From positions 1,502,604-1,566,603 of the forward strand of contig NW_006766885.1 of the NCBI RefSeq assembly GCF_000275845.1: a stretch of 64,000 nt of DNA. The letters are read 5' to 3'. The translations under genes were made by a program, and so were the position numbers. The stretch comes from Dichomitus squalens LYAD-421 SS1. Taxonomy: Eukaryota; Basidiomycota; Agaricomycetes; Polyporales; Polyporaceae. Shown piece by piece: positions 23,093 through 34,971 of this stretch (positions are counted from its first letter, which is position 1; the number at the start of each line of letters is the position of its first letter). Below the pieces are notes generated by a model. It was not told the origin of the DNA. It did not search any database and worked only from the letters and a program-made list of their open reading frames with translations.

Positions 23093-23306
23093 TAATGAAG
23101 ACGATGGCCTCTGATCCTAACAAGGACAAATATTGCTCGTCCACGTGGATAAACTCGACCTACGACACGCCACGCGTGACCCGATTGCAGCCACATCCTG
23201 CTTGTACACGTATCCACTGCTGGCCATCGGGTCCCTCGTCTGACCCCTTGTGCGCTGTAATACTCTTCGGCTTCACGAATATCACGATTGCATAGTCTTG
23301 GACACC

Positions 23307-24203
23307 ATGGCCCTCTTAGCCACCCTCTTCGCGCTCGTGTTCGTCACCGAGCTAATATCTTGGATAGGACAAAGCGTCTTCCTTGAATTTGTATGTGGAT
23401 CACTGCTCTGATTGAGAAATATAGCTCCGTATCCTAACCGTTTCCCTATTTTACCATGCGCTTCTCCGCTGTTGAACTCTGCCATGCGTCATCATATGAA
23501 CTCGCTGCGGCGAACCACGGAGTACAGTTCTATGCGATATACTTGCGCATATTCTACAGCTCGACGGCCGCGCAACAAAAGAAGCTTAAGGCCGACATAC
23601 TGTTGAGCAAGAAGGAGCTCCTGCAGACGAGCGCGCAGGACCAGTTCGCCAAGTGGGCGAAGCTGAGGAGGAGCGTGGACAAGGGCCTAGCGGACCTCGA
23701 AAAGCTCAGTGAGTGCCCAGCTGCTTCACTCGTGTCTCCCATGCCTGCGCAACATCCTGCCTCATGGGCTTGACCCGCCCGGCCACCCTGCGGCGGCAGC
23801 TGAACAGGTTGTACCCATTCTAGATGGCGAGCTCTCGTCCGCCCGGACATCCTTCTCCCTCAAGTTCAACTCAGCTCTGTGGATAATGACGACCGGCCTC
23901 CAGATCGTTATCGGCTGGTGGTTCCGCAAGGCCGCCGTCTTCTACCTGCCCCCGGGCTGGTTCGGCCCCCTGACGTGGTGGCTCGCACTGCCCTTCGCGC
24001 CCGCGGGCTCCGTCTCGTGTGGTGTATGGCAGATGGCGTGCAGGCGCGTTATCAAGGTCGGGGAGCGCGTCGTGAGAGACTTGGCAAGTCCTAGTCCGAG
24101 CGAGGGTGAGTGCTGTTTCTCAGAATTGGCTTCCCGGACATACGGCTGCGTCCGCGTCCATCGTCCGGTGTCTCCTCCGTGCGCCGCTCCGCGAGCTGTG
24201 TGA
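23307..24203 (+). CDS. GET1: GET complex subunit GET1 (WRB/CHD5 family)
   Basis: ER membrane receptor for Get3, needed to insert tail-anchored proteins. Exons 23307-23390, 23528-23708 and 23824 onward. The N-terminal membrane segment is [21 protein letters not shown] charged cytosolic coiled coil follows ([20 protein letters not shown] ... [21 protein letters not shown]), then two further membrane segments around [16 protein letters not shown] and [16 protein letters not shown]. This three-span, one-coiled-coil plan matches Get1. The 3' end is less certain: the frame runs to 24203, but a donor-like GGGTGAGT near 24104 may start a last intron. Confidence 0.88.
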
Positions 24204-25098
24204 CGTAGCATGCATGGCCCCGATCCGTCACATTCGACGCTGTTCGGATTTGCGGGAGAACAGATCATTGGTCTCTGCTAGCCGGAATGGTGGACGGGGA
24301 GACGGAGACGGACGGACGGACGGACGGGCAGCCAGCGTGTGTCCCGCGCAGCCCGACGGAACAGGATTGGAAGGAGCAGAGGCTGATCTCGAACCGTTTG
24401 CATGCTTCGCTGGACCGGCCTCGCTCGCTCGAATACCTCGCGTCCTCGGGTTCGTGCGCGATAGGGACTGCGGGACCCGTTCCGTCGGAACAGCAAAGGA
24501 AAGGCCAAGAGGACGCCGGGAAGAAGGCGATCTGAAGGGGGCGGATATTTCTGGGACGCGCTCTGTACGACGCTGTGTATGTACACCTTATCGACGATTA
24601 CCGTTGCCCAAAGCCGGAGGCACCCACGCATCTTGCAAGTGCTGCCGGAGTCCTTGCTTGAACAGGGAAGATGAAGACGGTCATAACGTACGTAGGTCCG
24701 CGGCAGGGCCACAATTCACGAGATAGACACTCGGCCGAGTGATGTACGGCGAATATCCGGAATGGAGTCCCGGTCCCAGATTTCCAATGTCGCGGTAAGT
24801 AGTAGGATGTAACCGCGAGGAGTTGGCCACGGGCTCGCGGGGCTCCCCAGGCGCGTTGACGCCCCGGCGCTCGGGAGAGAGGACGGAGGAGGGGTTCCGG
24901 GGTCCGCTCACCGCAACTCGCAGAGAAGGAACGCACGTGAAATGAGCGGACGCGGGGGATGACGTCCATGGGTCGCGAGAGTCGCATTCGGTGTTGCGGA
25001 GAGCCGCCACAGCGCACGCTACTTATACGCCAGCCTCTAAGCCATTCCGGCCCCGTACATTCCCCATCCCTATCTTCCCACTACTCGCATACACAATC
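24204..25098. promoter_or_regulatory. GET1 3' flank and malate synthase promoter region
   Basis: 895 bases without a supportable gene. A GGAC/ACGG microsatellite lies at about 24305-24333. At 24972-24990 is GTCGCGAGAGTCGCATTCG, found exactly once more at 31818-31836. A weak TATA-like ACTTATAC lies ~80 bases above the malate synthase ATG. Confidence 0.4.
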
Positions 25099-27001
25099 AT
25101 GGTTGCCGGCGTGCAGATTCACTCGTCGCAGGCCAAGGACGCACAGGCGCAGATTCTCACCGAGGACGCCTTGAAGTTCATCGCCGCCCTCCATAGGACG
25201 TTTGAGTCCACCCGCCAGAGCCTCCTCGTTGCCCGCGAGGCCGCGCAGCAGAGACTCGATGCCGGCCAGCCCCTCGACTTCCCTTCCGAGACCGCCCACA
25301 TCCGTGCGGACCCCTCCTGGCTTTGCGCCCCTCCCGGCCCCGGCTTGGAGGATAGGCGTGTTGAGATCACTGGGCCCACCGACCGGAAGATGGTCATCAA
25401 TGCGCTCAACAGCGGCGCGAAGACGTTCATGGCTGACTTCGAAGGTCCGTGTCTCGACCATTCTGAGCTTGATGAGGATGTCAACTGACGGTCGGCGAAG
25501 ACGCGAACTCGCCTACGTTCGCCAACATGCTCAACGGCCAGGTCAACCTCCGCGACGCGATCCGCCGACAGATCGACTTCGAGTCCGGCGGAAAGTCGTA
25601 TAAGCTCTCTGAGAAGCCTGCCGTCCTGATCGTCCGGTAAGCACTCCAACGGAATGCGCACATATGACGTCTCGCCTAACACCGTACGCCTCTCGCGCAG
25701 ACCCCGTGGCTGGCACCTAGACGAGCCGCGCGTGACAGTCGACAACGCGCCCGTGTCCGGGTCCCTCTTCGACTTCGCGCTCTACTTCTTCCATAACGCG
25801 CACGAGCTCGTCAAGCGTGGGCTCGGGCCGTACTTCTACCTGCCGAAGATGGAGCACTATCTCGAGGCGCGCCTCTGGAACGACGTCTTCAATTTCTCGC
25901 AGTCGTATATACGCCTACCCCATGGCACCATCCGTGCGACGGTGCTCATCGAGACCCTCCCCGCTGCGTTCCAGATGGAGGAGATTCTGTTCGAGCTCCG
26001 GACACACTCGGCTGGCTTGAACTGCGGTCGGTAAGTAATTTACGGAACGCGTGACGGGAAGGTAGTAGACTTACGTCCCCGTTTGCAGTTGGGATTACAT
26101 CTTCAGCTTTATCAAGCGGCGTCGCGCCGATCGCAGCGCGGTTCTGCCTGATCGCAAGGACGTCACGATGGAGGTTGGCTTCATGGACGCTTACGTCCGA
26201 CTCCTCATTCAGACCTGTCACAGGTGAGCTTCGTACGTCAGAAAAGTGGTGCATATACTGACCTTTGCATGTACAGGCGGAGGGTCGCTGCCATGGGTGG
26301 CATGTCCGCGCAAATTCCGATCAAGAACGACCCGAAGGCGAACGAGGTTGCTATGAGCAAGGTCCGCGCAGACAAGCTCCGTGAGGTCACCAACGGCCAC
26401 GACGGCACTTGGATCGCGCATCCCCTCATCAACGAGATCGCGATGGAAATCTTCAACAAGCATATGCTTGGTCCGAACCAAGTCAGTGTGTTTGGTGCGG
26501 TTCCCTATGACGCATGTACTGATATTGCAACAGTACCACGTGAGGAGAGAGGACGTCAAGGTCGCCGCCGCCGACCTTCTCAACACAAAGGTCCCTGGTC
26601 AGGTCACCACGGAGGGCATCAGGTCGAACGTCGCGACGTCGCTCGCCTACAGCGCCGCCTGGCTAGGTGGTAACGGCTGCATTCCCCTGAACTGGCTCAT
26701 GGAGGACGCCGCGACGGCTGAGATCACCCGCGTGCAGCTCTGGCAGTACGTCAAGTACGGCATCCGCACCTCGGACTCCGGGCAGGTCATCGCCCCAGCA
26801 TGGATCGATAGCCTTGTGGACGAGATCGCGCCGACACTCAAGACCGCGCTGGTGACGGAGGAAAACCTGGACATCGTCGCGAAGTACCTGAAGGCGCAGG
26901 TGCGGAAGGAGTGGCCGAGCGAGTTCTTGACGAGCGACCTCATGGGCTACCTCGCTGTGCGCGATGGCTGCCCGGCGGCGTGGCAGCGGAGTGTGCTGTG
27001 A
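25099..27001 (+). CDS. Malate synthase (glyoxylate cycle)
   Basis: Condenses glyoxylate with acetyl-CoA to malate, normally in peroxisomes, for growth on C2 compounds and fatty acids. Exons 25099-25444, 25501-25636, 25701-26030, 26089-26223, 26277-26481 and 26534-27001 sum to 1620 nt, 539 residues, the normal length. Family landmarks in order: [45 protein letters not shown], the signature [33 protein letters not shown] and TWIAHPLI. All splice phases agree. The protein ends RSVL, which differs from the usual SKL-type peroxisomal signal; it may be a weak PTS1 variant or the enzyme may be partly cytosolic. Confidence 0.96.
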
Positions 27002-27594
27002 GCGGCTGGTGCACGTACGGACGCGTTTCGTTCTTGCTATGGATGTGATTCTGTAGGAGTATCGTTACCTTGCCTCGACCCTCGCCTCGGGATCCCAATT
27101 TTCACTGTACATTAGCATCATATGAATCATGTTCTGAAAACGGAACCATTCACACATCTGTGCCGCATTTAGTGCTTCGCCCCGGAGGCTGTAAGATAAG
27201 CTGGGACGATAGGGTGCAGGGCAACGAAGAAGGATAACTAGTACGGGAACAGCTTCTCGTGAATCTTGTCGGCAGTCGATGTAGAGAAATCAGATCATTC
27301 CTTTTCCCCGCGGGGGTGTTTGTAGTTGTCGGGGTCCTCAGGGAACGGTCGTTGTGTACCACGGAGCGGGGAAAGCAGAGTCGGTGGTGATGCAAAAATA
27401 ACATGCGTCGCAGCTTCCGTTCAGGGAAGATTAGATAGACGCCTGTCAGTCTGCCCCAGCGATCGCTGCAGCGCGGCCTACAGCCCTCGTTCTTCCTACT
27501 CTATCGCGTTCAACGCTCCTCGTGTTCTCGTGTAGCTTTTGTACCCATCTCACAGTCTTATTCAGTCGGCCTGCGTGCCTGCGGACCTGTGATA
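27002..27594. other. Intergenic, malate synthase 3' flank and kinase-gene 5' flank
   Basis: 593 bases; no reading frame or RNA gene could be supported. Confidence 0.5.
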
Positions 27595-28846
27595 ATGTCG
27601 AGACACGTAAATCTGAAGCGGATAACGCTGACCTCGAAGAAGAATTGGTGGATGGGTGAGTGCCACCGATCACCATAGATATACTTGCCGCCACTTACAT
27701 TCCTCCGAAAGCATAGTTGAGCTGAACGAGGAGGAGGAACAGCCTTCTAACGCTCCCATATCCACGGTGGACGAGACACAAGGCAGCGACTCCCAGCACG
27801 CCCATCACCGCACACCCAAGCAGCTGCATCGCCAGACCCCACGAACATATGAGACGACGTCGCACTCCTCGAATCCAATCTTCCAACCGCCCACGAACCC
27901 GGCCTCCATCTTCTCCTTCCCCACCCCAACCTCGTACTCCGCACCCCCCAATCCCACGCAGAGTCTGGCGCCAGTCGCGGCCGGGTCCGCGTCGGAGCTG
28001 TTCAAGTGCGTCGTGAAGAAGCCGAACGTCGTGCAGCTCGAGATCAACGGCGAGATGCAGTCCAACGCGCGCGACGTGACGACGCAGTTCCTCGCCGAGC
28101 TGCGCGTGTACACGACCGTCGCGCGCCACCGCAACATCTGCGCGTTCCTCGGCGCGCTCGAGAACGTCGGCATGGTGCTCGAGTACCTCGAGGGCCGCAC
28201 GCTGTTCGACGTCATCCGCGCGGAGCGGGACACGCTCACGCGCGCCCAGAAGGTCGACTACCACAACCAGCTCCTCGACGGGCTCACGCACCTCCACTCG
28301 TACGGCCTCAGCCACGGCGACCTCTCGCTGCTGAACATCCAGGTCACGCACGGCTCCGACACCATCAAGCTCTTCGACTTCGGCCGCTCCGTCTCTGCGG
28401 ACTCGACGTACGCCTCCCCCGACGAGCCGTACGACGACGAGCCCCCCGCGTCGCCCCCTCCCCCCGCTCATCCCCGTTTGAACTCTAGATTCGTCCAGAA
28501 GATGCCGGCCATCCCCCCACCGCCCGCCGTCGGCCCGCGCAAGGTCGAGCGCATATACCCCGGCACGCGGCCGTTCTCCGCGCCCGAGATCCTGCGCGGG
28601 GAGTGCGAGGACGCGCGGCTCGCGGACGCGTACAGCTTCGGGATGATCCTCGTGTGTCTCGACCGGTGCGACCTGGTCGACGTGAAGCCGTGGGACCAGC
28701 GGAAGGACAAGCTTCCGCCGGGGTTCTTGGACGGGCTTGAGATATTTGGGGATCGATGTTTGGGGTATCTGAAGAGATGCGACCAGGGACGGAGGAGGCT
28801 GTTGCGGGAGGACATGATGGATCTCGACGTGAACATGGGTCCATGA
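27595..28846 (+). CDS. Protein kinase-like protein, fungal type
   Basis: Exon 27595-27655 splices (intron 27656-27716, phase 1) into 27717-28846, giving 396 residues. The N-terminal ~100 residues are low complexity. A kinase fold follows. CVVKKPNVVQ carries a likely ATP-binding lysine (as in the VKRP-type mushroom kinases), FLAELRVY the helix-C glutamate, GMVLEYLEGRTLFDVI the hinge, HGDLSLLNIQV the catalytic loop (HGD in place of HRD), DFGRS the metal-binding DFG and APEIL the APE motif. After DFG there is an acidic, proline-rich insert of about 50 residues, unusual for an activation segment. Key catalytic residues are present, so it may be active. No family name can be given with confidence. 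Confidence 0.8.
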
Positions 28847-29729
28847 ACCCTCCTCGGAGGGTGTAATAGTGGGGCGTCGCCGTTTCCCTCGTATCTGCCC
28901 ATTATATGCTCTGCGACTCGAACATCGTACATTTAGCTCACTCCAGCTCTGCATTGTATTTGTAGCAAACTCTAGCGATGTGGATACCCTGTACCATGTG
29001 CAAGTCAATAGCCATTTGTGCCGTTAACCGTTAACCATGATTGGTATATTTCAGCAAGACCACACTGCGATAACCAGGGCGTGATATGGTGTATACCGAC
29101 TGTCCGGAACCCCTATTCTGTCTGCTAAGCGGATTCCTATTCCTATGGCGGTGGGCTCTTACAGGACACTGGTCGAGCCATAGCGAGTACAGTGACGACG
29201 TCTCCTGGACCCCAAACGGGATTAACCAGCTCCATCACAGCTTTCGTCCCTACCTGTATATAAGTTATTTGTGGAAAGCAGAAGGGATCTGGGGGAGACC
29301 GGGGAAACTATGCTTAGCCATTCCTCATAGTAGCATCTGTCCTTGGCCTGCACGATGTAGCTGAAGGTTCATCTAGCCGAGGAATGGATGCAGCATAGCG
29401 CTCCTCCCGAAGGCCGAGTGTTCCGCCGCAATGCACAAACCAAATCCTCGTTCACGAGAGGTCCGCCACAAATATAGTAGACCGCATGCACCATGGCCAT
29501 GGTATAGACCTTGCGGTAGCGAGACGGCTGTGAGAAACGATACTGATCTCCCATAATTCAGCGGCTGAACTTTTCCCGGGCCTTCAACTGCAAACGCTGG
29601 AGAAGATGATACAACTGAGAACCGTGTTGGGTTCAGGATCTCTCATTGTAACACTTGAGGGACACATGATACCATTAACGTTGGCAGGATAGAGAGTAGT
29701 ACACTCAAGCGTGCCATAGTCTGTCTGCT
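28847..29729. other. Convergent intergenic region, no gene seen
   Basis: 883 bases between the kinase-like stop and the dehydrogenase stop. Only short frames without family likeness. Confidence 0.5.
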
Positions 29730-30735
29730 CTATGCGCCTGTCGCATCGTGCTTTGCAAGTGCACCCTCCACCTCTTCCTTCGTGTGCTCCCAGAGACGCG
29801 TCCGCACGTCTACGGCGTCGTATAGCGGAGATCGCCCAATATCATCACCTTGGGCATTGTATCGCGCGACACCTGCAGGGGCCTGCAACAACGCGTAGAG
29901 CATGTACTCCCCACTATCCTCCGGAGAATACGACACCGGATAAAAGAGGGCTTGCAGGAGGGGATTGAGCACGCGCATCGACCAATGCGACCGCGTAAGC
30001 AGCTCGCTGCGCACGATTCCCGGGTAGGTGTGAACGAAAGACAGGCCCGGGTTCTGTTCTGCGTATGACTGCGAACCATACGGGGTTATCAGTAAGCGGA
30101 CAACCGTGAGCGGAAGGGGGCGTCCGCACCTGCATCATCAAGTCGGTGTAAGTTGGGCCCGCGACACCCGGTTTCGACATGATATAGTTCTTCCTCAGGC
30201 CGAGGTTGTCCACGTCGATTGATGTTCCGCCGACGCCAGCTGCGAGCACCGAGATGGCCTTCGCGTCCTCGTCAGCGTCCTTCGCCTTGCGCAAGAGCGG
30301 GAGGAGGTCGTGGATGAACTTCCAGCGCGCGTAGTAGTGCAGCCCGAGCCGGCGGTCGATGCCCTCGTCGGTCTCGTCGCGCCCCTTCCAGCTCCAGAAG
30401 CCCGCAGAGATGACGAGGAAGTTGATCTTCGGGAGACGTTCGAGGAGCGTCGACGTCGTCGTGCGGACGCTGCGCATGAGCGCGGCGTCCTCGCACGCGA
30501 CGAACTCGTGCTTGGCCTCTGGCGCGGTGGGTTTCGGGAAGGACGCGATGACGGACTCGGCGGCGGCCTTGTTTCGCCCGACGATGACGATGTGCGCGTT
30601 GCCCTTGGTGACGCGCGCAAAGGATTGTGCGATAGCTTTGCCAATGCCGGCAGTTCCGCCTACGAAGACTGCGACGGGGAAGTAGGAAGGGGAAAATGCA
30701 GCATTGGCGGCGCGGACGGCGGCGAGTGATGGCAT
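29730..30735 (-). CDS. Short-chain dehydrogenase/reductase-like protein
   Basis: Exons 30735-30130 and 30068-29730 join to 314 residues. The N-terminal Rossmann motif is VFVGGTAGIGKAIAQSFARV, which binds NAD(P) in known SDRs. IVIVGRNKAAAES follows strand 2 and INFLVISAGFW replaces the usual NNAG. The catalytic serine strand is probably ISVLAAGVGG. The expected YxxxK is not seen: the region reads GVAGPTYTDLMMQ, then SYAEQNPGLSFVHTYPGIV. The PG motif after it is conserved. This divergent form is common among fungal SDR-like proteins of unknown substrate; activity is uncertain. The start at 30735 puts the Rossmann strand close to the N-terminus. Confidence 0.85.
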
Positions 30736-32292
30736 GTGGTTAGTGGCTACTGGCAAAGTCCTGAGATGACCGCGAAAGTAGGTGTGATGAGTTGGTGAGT
30801 TCAAGTGTAGGATGGCCCGATGTACTAGATAAGTGCTGCGGGCCACCGTTGACTTTGAGGTTGATGCACGCGTCACATTGATTCGTCATTCCGCGCGACG
30901 CGAGTTGCCACAAAGGGACAGTCAGTCAGTCAACGCCGATCGGAGACACCCAGGCAATGTCCGATATGAAGCGCCCCATTGCTCCTCCGAAGACTCTGCT
31001 TGAGTATGGTCTGCATCCTGTGCAGACATTTCTCCTGCTTCCGCTCTACATGTCCAGAGGTGTGAAAATGCGGCTCATGTACGGGCAGGGATGTCGCGTC
31101 TTTTCTCATGGGACCATGCTGATTCCAGCTGGTTTGTCTATCTACCGGCTCAATCGCCTTCCGAGTCCGGATTCTCTTGAGGCTTACCTGTGAAAATTCT
31201 AGTGCTCCTGCCTCGCCATTTGTGTACTTTCCATACTCACAGGTTGGCTTGGGCCTCGACCACCTTCCATGTCTGCTGGTTTCCATCTGGAAAATGGCTT
31301 GTATGTAGACCAGCGCGAATATATACAAGGCGGATCTAGGTTTCGAACAAGTCAGGGCTTTCTTCCTTTCCTGTTCGGCTCAAGTCGGCATCGTCTTCAC
31401 TGACACGACTGGTACATTGACGAGAACATATATGCTATGTATCTTCAGTAGCACTATGGCAATATAGCACGTTGCTCTCCCACCCGGTCTGCGGCTTTGC
31501 TGCCGACATGTCCTCGACACGACCACAGACGACATCATCAATATCTTGCTGAATGAGATCCATGAGCGTGGCTTTCCAACCCAAAACCTGATACGCACAT
31601 TGCACTGGAACTGTTAACCCCTATCGACCCACCGAACTTTAGAACATGCGACGTACGAGTCGATTCTTGGTCACGCCGCCAAACTGACAACGCACCACCT
31701 GATACCCGCCACGAATGCAACAATAGGCCCCGCCCCTCCCCTGTCACGGCATCTCCTGATCGCTCTCAGCTCCTTCAGCGCCCCATTGAGTCCCGGAGAG
31801 CTGTGTGACCGCTGCGCGTCGCGAGAGTCGCATTCGAAGCTGCTTGCCGCTGTCGCAGGTCTGCCCCACACAGTCAACTGACAAAGCATGACACCCAAGG
31901 AAACGGAGCCTTTGGCAGCCCAATCAATGGGTGCGAGAAGGCACGGGCGCGAACGTTATACGGGAGTAACGTGTTATCAGCAAGGCAGCAGTAATGAGCA
32001 GAAAATAGCAATAGAATATAGAAGACTCTGTGCGGATACACCGCTCCTTTTCCACCATCGCCTCTGCTTCCCTACCCCCACATTACCCCGCAATCCTTCT
32101 CCTCTCCCAACCACTACGTCCTACTACCCCCCCCTGCTAAGTATAGTGCGAACCGTAGGGCCTACTATAGAATCCCGAACAACCAAGCATCGTAACCAAC
32201 GTCTACACTCTATTCTAGCTCTAGACTCTAGACTCTACGACAGAACCGTCGTTCGGGACACGCGCTGGCAGGAGCAGCACCCCTTAGGGCGC
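30736..32292. other. Long intergenic stretch, no supportable gene
   Basis: About 1.56 kb holding the dehydrogenase promoter and the peroxidase 3' flank. It contains the second copy of the 19-base word GTCGCGAGAGTCGCATTCG at 31818-31836. The part after 32080 is pyrimidine-rich with a CCCCCCCC run near 32129. Short frames here show no family likeness. Confidence 0.45.
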
Positions 32293-33976
32293 TCACTGCT
32301 CGTCGCTGCCCTTCAAGATCCAAGGCTCGGACGAGACGAACTGCTGGGTGGGCACCCCGAGCTCAAAGAGCGTCGACACCGCCGCGGCAAAGCTGCAATC
32401 CCACGGATGATGTCAGCCAATCAGTAAGTGCCGTTTCCCATAAGACCACAAAAGAGAGAAGGGGCACGCACTCCTTGAACCAGAGCTGCTCGTCCTCGGC
32501 GTACGCCTTGACCCACTTCTTGAAGCTCTTGTCCTGGATGAGGACGTAGTCGGTGGGGAGCATCATCAGGCTGTGCGTCTTCTTGTCCTCGAGCTGCTTC
32601 GGGCCGTCCCACTTCTTCCACACCCACTTCTCGTTCAAAAGCAGCTTGTAGAACTCGTTCGTCACGCTCGTCGGCGAGAACGTCCAAGGGCCATCGAAGC
32701 CCGAACGGTCGCGGTGGCAGCGGCCGAGGGCGTGCGCGCCAACCAGCGCGACAATCTCCTGGTCGTTGAAGCTAGTGTGCATAGACGTTGTGAGCAGCTA
32801 TCATGATGACCCTCGAATAAGAGGCATAACGTACCCCATGCGGTAGAAGATCTGCGTGTCAAGCCAGTCATCAGCTAACTCGTATCGTTCTCGTTTCTCT
32901 TCGAAGTACTCACGTTGCGGACGTGGTCAGCACCCTGCGCAGCGTCGGGGAGACGACCGTCAGGAGTGCACTGGGCGGCGAAGCCGTCAATGCGGCCCGG
33001 GCGCCAGGGAATCTTGGGGCCGCCCAGCTCCTGAATAGCCGCGACGCCTGCCAAGGTCCAAAGGTCACCATACGAGATCCACGGGAACTCCTGCTTGATG
33101 GGCTCGAGGAGGTCGCGTGCGACGTTCAGGCCATTGTTCGCGCCGTGCTTGGCTTCGGGCTCGAAGCGCATCGTCGCATAGTTGCTGTGCGTTCATCATA
33201 GGGGTATTCGCGACGGCGGAAAGGCAAACCAACGGTAAAGCACGCAGATGCATCGTGGACGACGATATGAGGGACGGACAGCGGAAATGGAGAGGCGAAG
33301 CGAGGCCGAACATAAGTAACCGCGGGACAACACCGGTTAGCGTGAGAGGTAACGCCTACCTGCCGCCAGTGTTGGTCTCCTTATCGTACGTGCCGGAGGC
33401 GTGCCAGGCGAGACGGACGAGCACAGGACCGTAGGACCCATCTATCGTTTCCCGAAAGTAGCCGGTGCGTGAGTATGTTTGCCACGACTCGCTAGAAACG
33501 AAACTAATGGAAGATATCACGTACCGTCATAGCCCTTATCAGCCGCCTGGTCGAGAATCTCTGCAACGCGGTTGTACACCTGCAGGGCGACGCGTCAGCA
33601 CGGCTGTCATTGCGCAAGTTTACTGCGGAATGCGACGGGGGAACGGAGGAGAAAGGGGAGGTGAGGAACAACAAACCTTCTGGTAATCCTCCTTGGTCGG
33701 GACATAGTTGGCAGCAACCTTGGCCGCCTGAGCACCCGACTTGACCGCGGTGCCAGCCTCCTTGGCCGTGTCGGAGTTGGAGGTGTAGACCCACAAGGCA
33801 CCGCCAGCAAGAGCAGCGGCCCCAAGAGCGCCGAGGAGCGCAGCGTTGCTCTTCGGGCCTGGTGTGCTCTCCGTTGCGTACCGACGAATGGCAGCATTAC
33901 GCACTGCGACGCGGGGAGCGCGAGCGGCAGAAGCGGTCGCACGACGCGCGGACGCTCTCAGAGCTGCGAAAGACAT
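32293..33976 (-). CDS. CCP1: Cytochrome c peroxidase, mitochondrial
   Basis: Heme peroxidase of the intermembrane space that reduces H2O2 with electrons from cytochrome c. Exons 33976-33677, 33579-33525, 33441-33360, 33184-32914, 32851-32835, 32771-32472 and 32392-32293 sum to 1125 nt, 374 residues. The N-terminus is an Arg/Ala-rich presequence ([19 protein letters not shown]) followed by a hydrophobic sorting segment ([19 protein letters not shown]). The distal site is [19 protein letters not shown] (Arg, Trp, His). The proximal site is [14 protein letters not shown], and [18 protein letters not shown] follows. The C-terminus is ILKGSDEQ. Exon 5 codes only IFYRMG (17 nt). All joins are GT-AG in phase. 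Confidence 0.96.
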
Positions 33977-34971
33977 AGTTTATGTGTTGTAGAAAGCAGA
34001 AGAGAGAGCGGGCACGATGGGGAGACTAGAGGGGTAGAAAGGAGAGAAATTGACGAGTACGGGGCAGATGAGCCCGAACCGTCCCCGCCTTAACCGGGCG
34101 CCTCTGAGCATCTTATGCAATACACGTGATTGGCTCTGACTAATTCCGCGTTCGTTCATTGGCCGAGAGTGCACGTGCAGGCGCTTTACCCCGCAAAACC
34201 CGACAAGAAATCTCGACCGCACGTCTCCAGGAGGCGGAGAAACGTTCAGGCAGTTGGTGTACGAGGCTGCAAAGTAAGCCGTACCATTGCGGTGCACGAG
34301 ACGTGCTGACAAGGAATTAAATCCGCTCGAATGACTGCTACTACAAGCATTTTGGCTAAGAACTCAATCGCGAGCTGGTTGCCGACTAGTAGACGCGAAA
34401 TACTATTGACTGTCAGCGGAGAAGGCGAGTGAGTTGACTGCCGACGCGTGAGCCATGAGGGTCGTCCGTCTATGTCCTAGAGGTGACAGTGGAGTCACGC
34501 GAGCCAGTCGCCGAGGATGGACGAGGGACTTGAACCATTGCCGACGATCGTAGGTGATATTTCATAGACCATACGTCTTAACGCCAGTCAATATTCATTC
34601 TCCTTACCAACCCTTACTCACAAGAGATGCGGAAGAGCTCCTTCCTAGGACAATTCAAGTGAGTCGCATAATGGGATCCAGCACTCTCTTGAGGGTGAAG
34701 TGAGTAGGGTGGAGGCTATGGTGGCTGTCAGGTGCACTCGCGAGCGTCCCCTGACCATAACATTTCAAGACTACCGCAACGCAGCAACCTGTAGCACAGC
34801 GGAGAGAAAGGGGGAACTTAGAGCGCGGTGTTCGCGATCGAAGCAGATGCTCCTACAAGGTCGACTAGCGGTAGCAAACTAGACGATGCATCTCGTCGAC
34901 CATCCATATCCGACGTAGAGCAGTACCTGCCATGCCCGACCTCAGCCAACGCGCAGCTTAGACACCCTGAT
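33977..34971. other. Peroxidase promoter region and KTI12 3' flank
   Basis: 995 bases between two minus-strand genes. A pyrimidine-rich tract sits just above the peroxidase ATG when read on the minus strand. No gene seen. Confidence 0.45.

Noticed and set aside
24106..24726. 206-codon plus-strand frame crossing the GET1 3' end
   Set aside because: Runs through an ACGG microsatellite and shows no domain; probably chance.
27695..29008. Long minus-strand frame (437 codons) opposite the kinase-like gene
   Set aside because: It mirrors a GC-rich coding region and is rich in Arg/Val/Glu with no family likeness; the plus strand carries clear kinase motifs.
34490..34560. Possible minus-strand tRNA around GGGACTTGAACC
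   Set aside because: The T-loop word is present, but the T stem and acceptor stem do not pair and no anticodon arm could be drawn.
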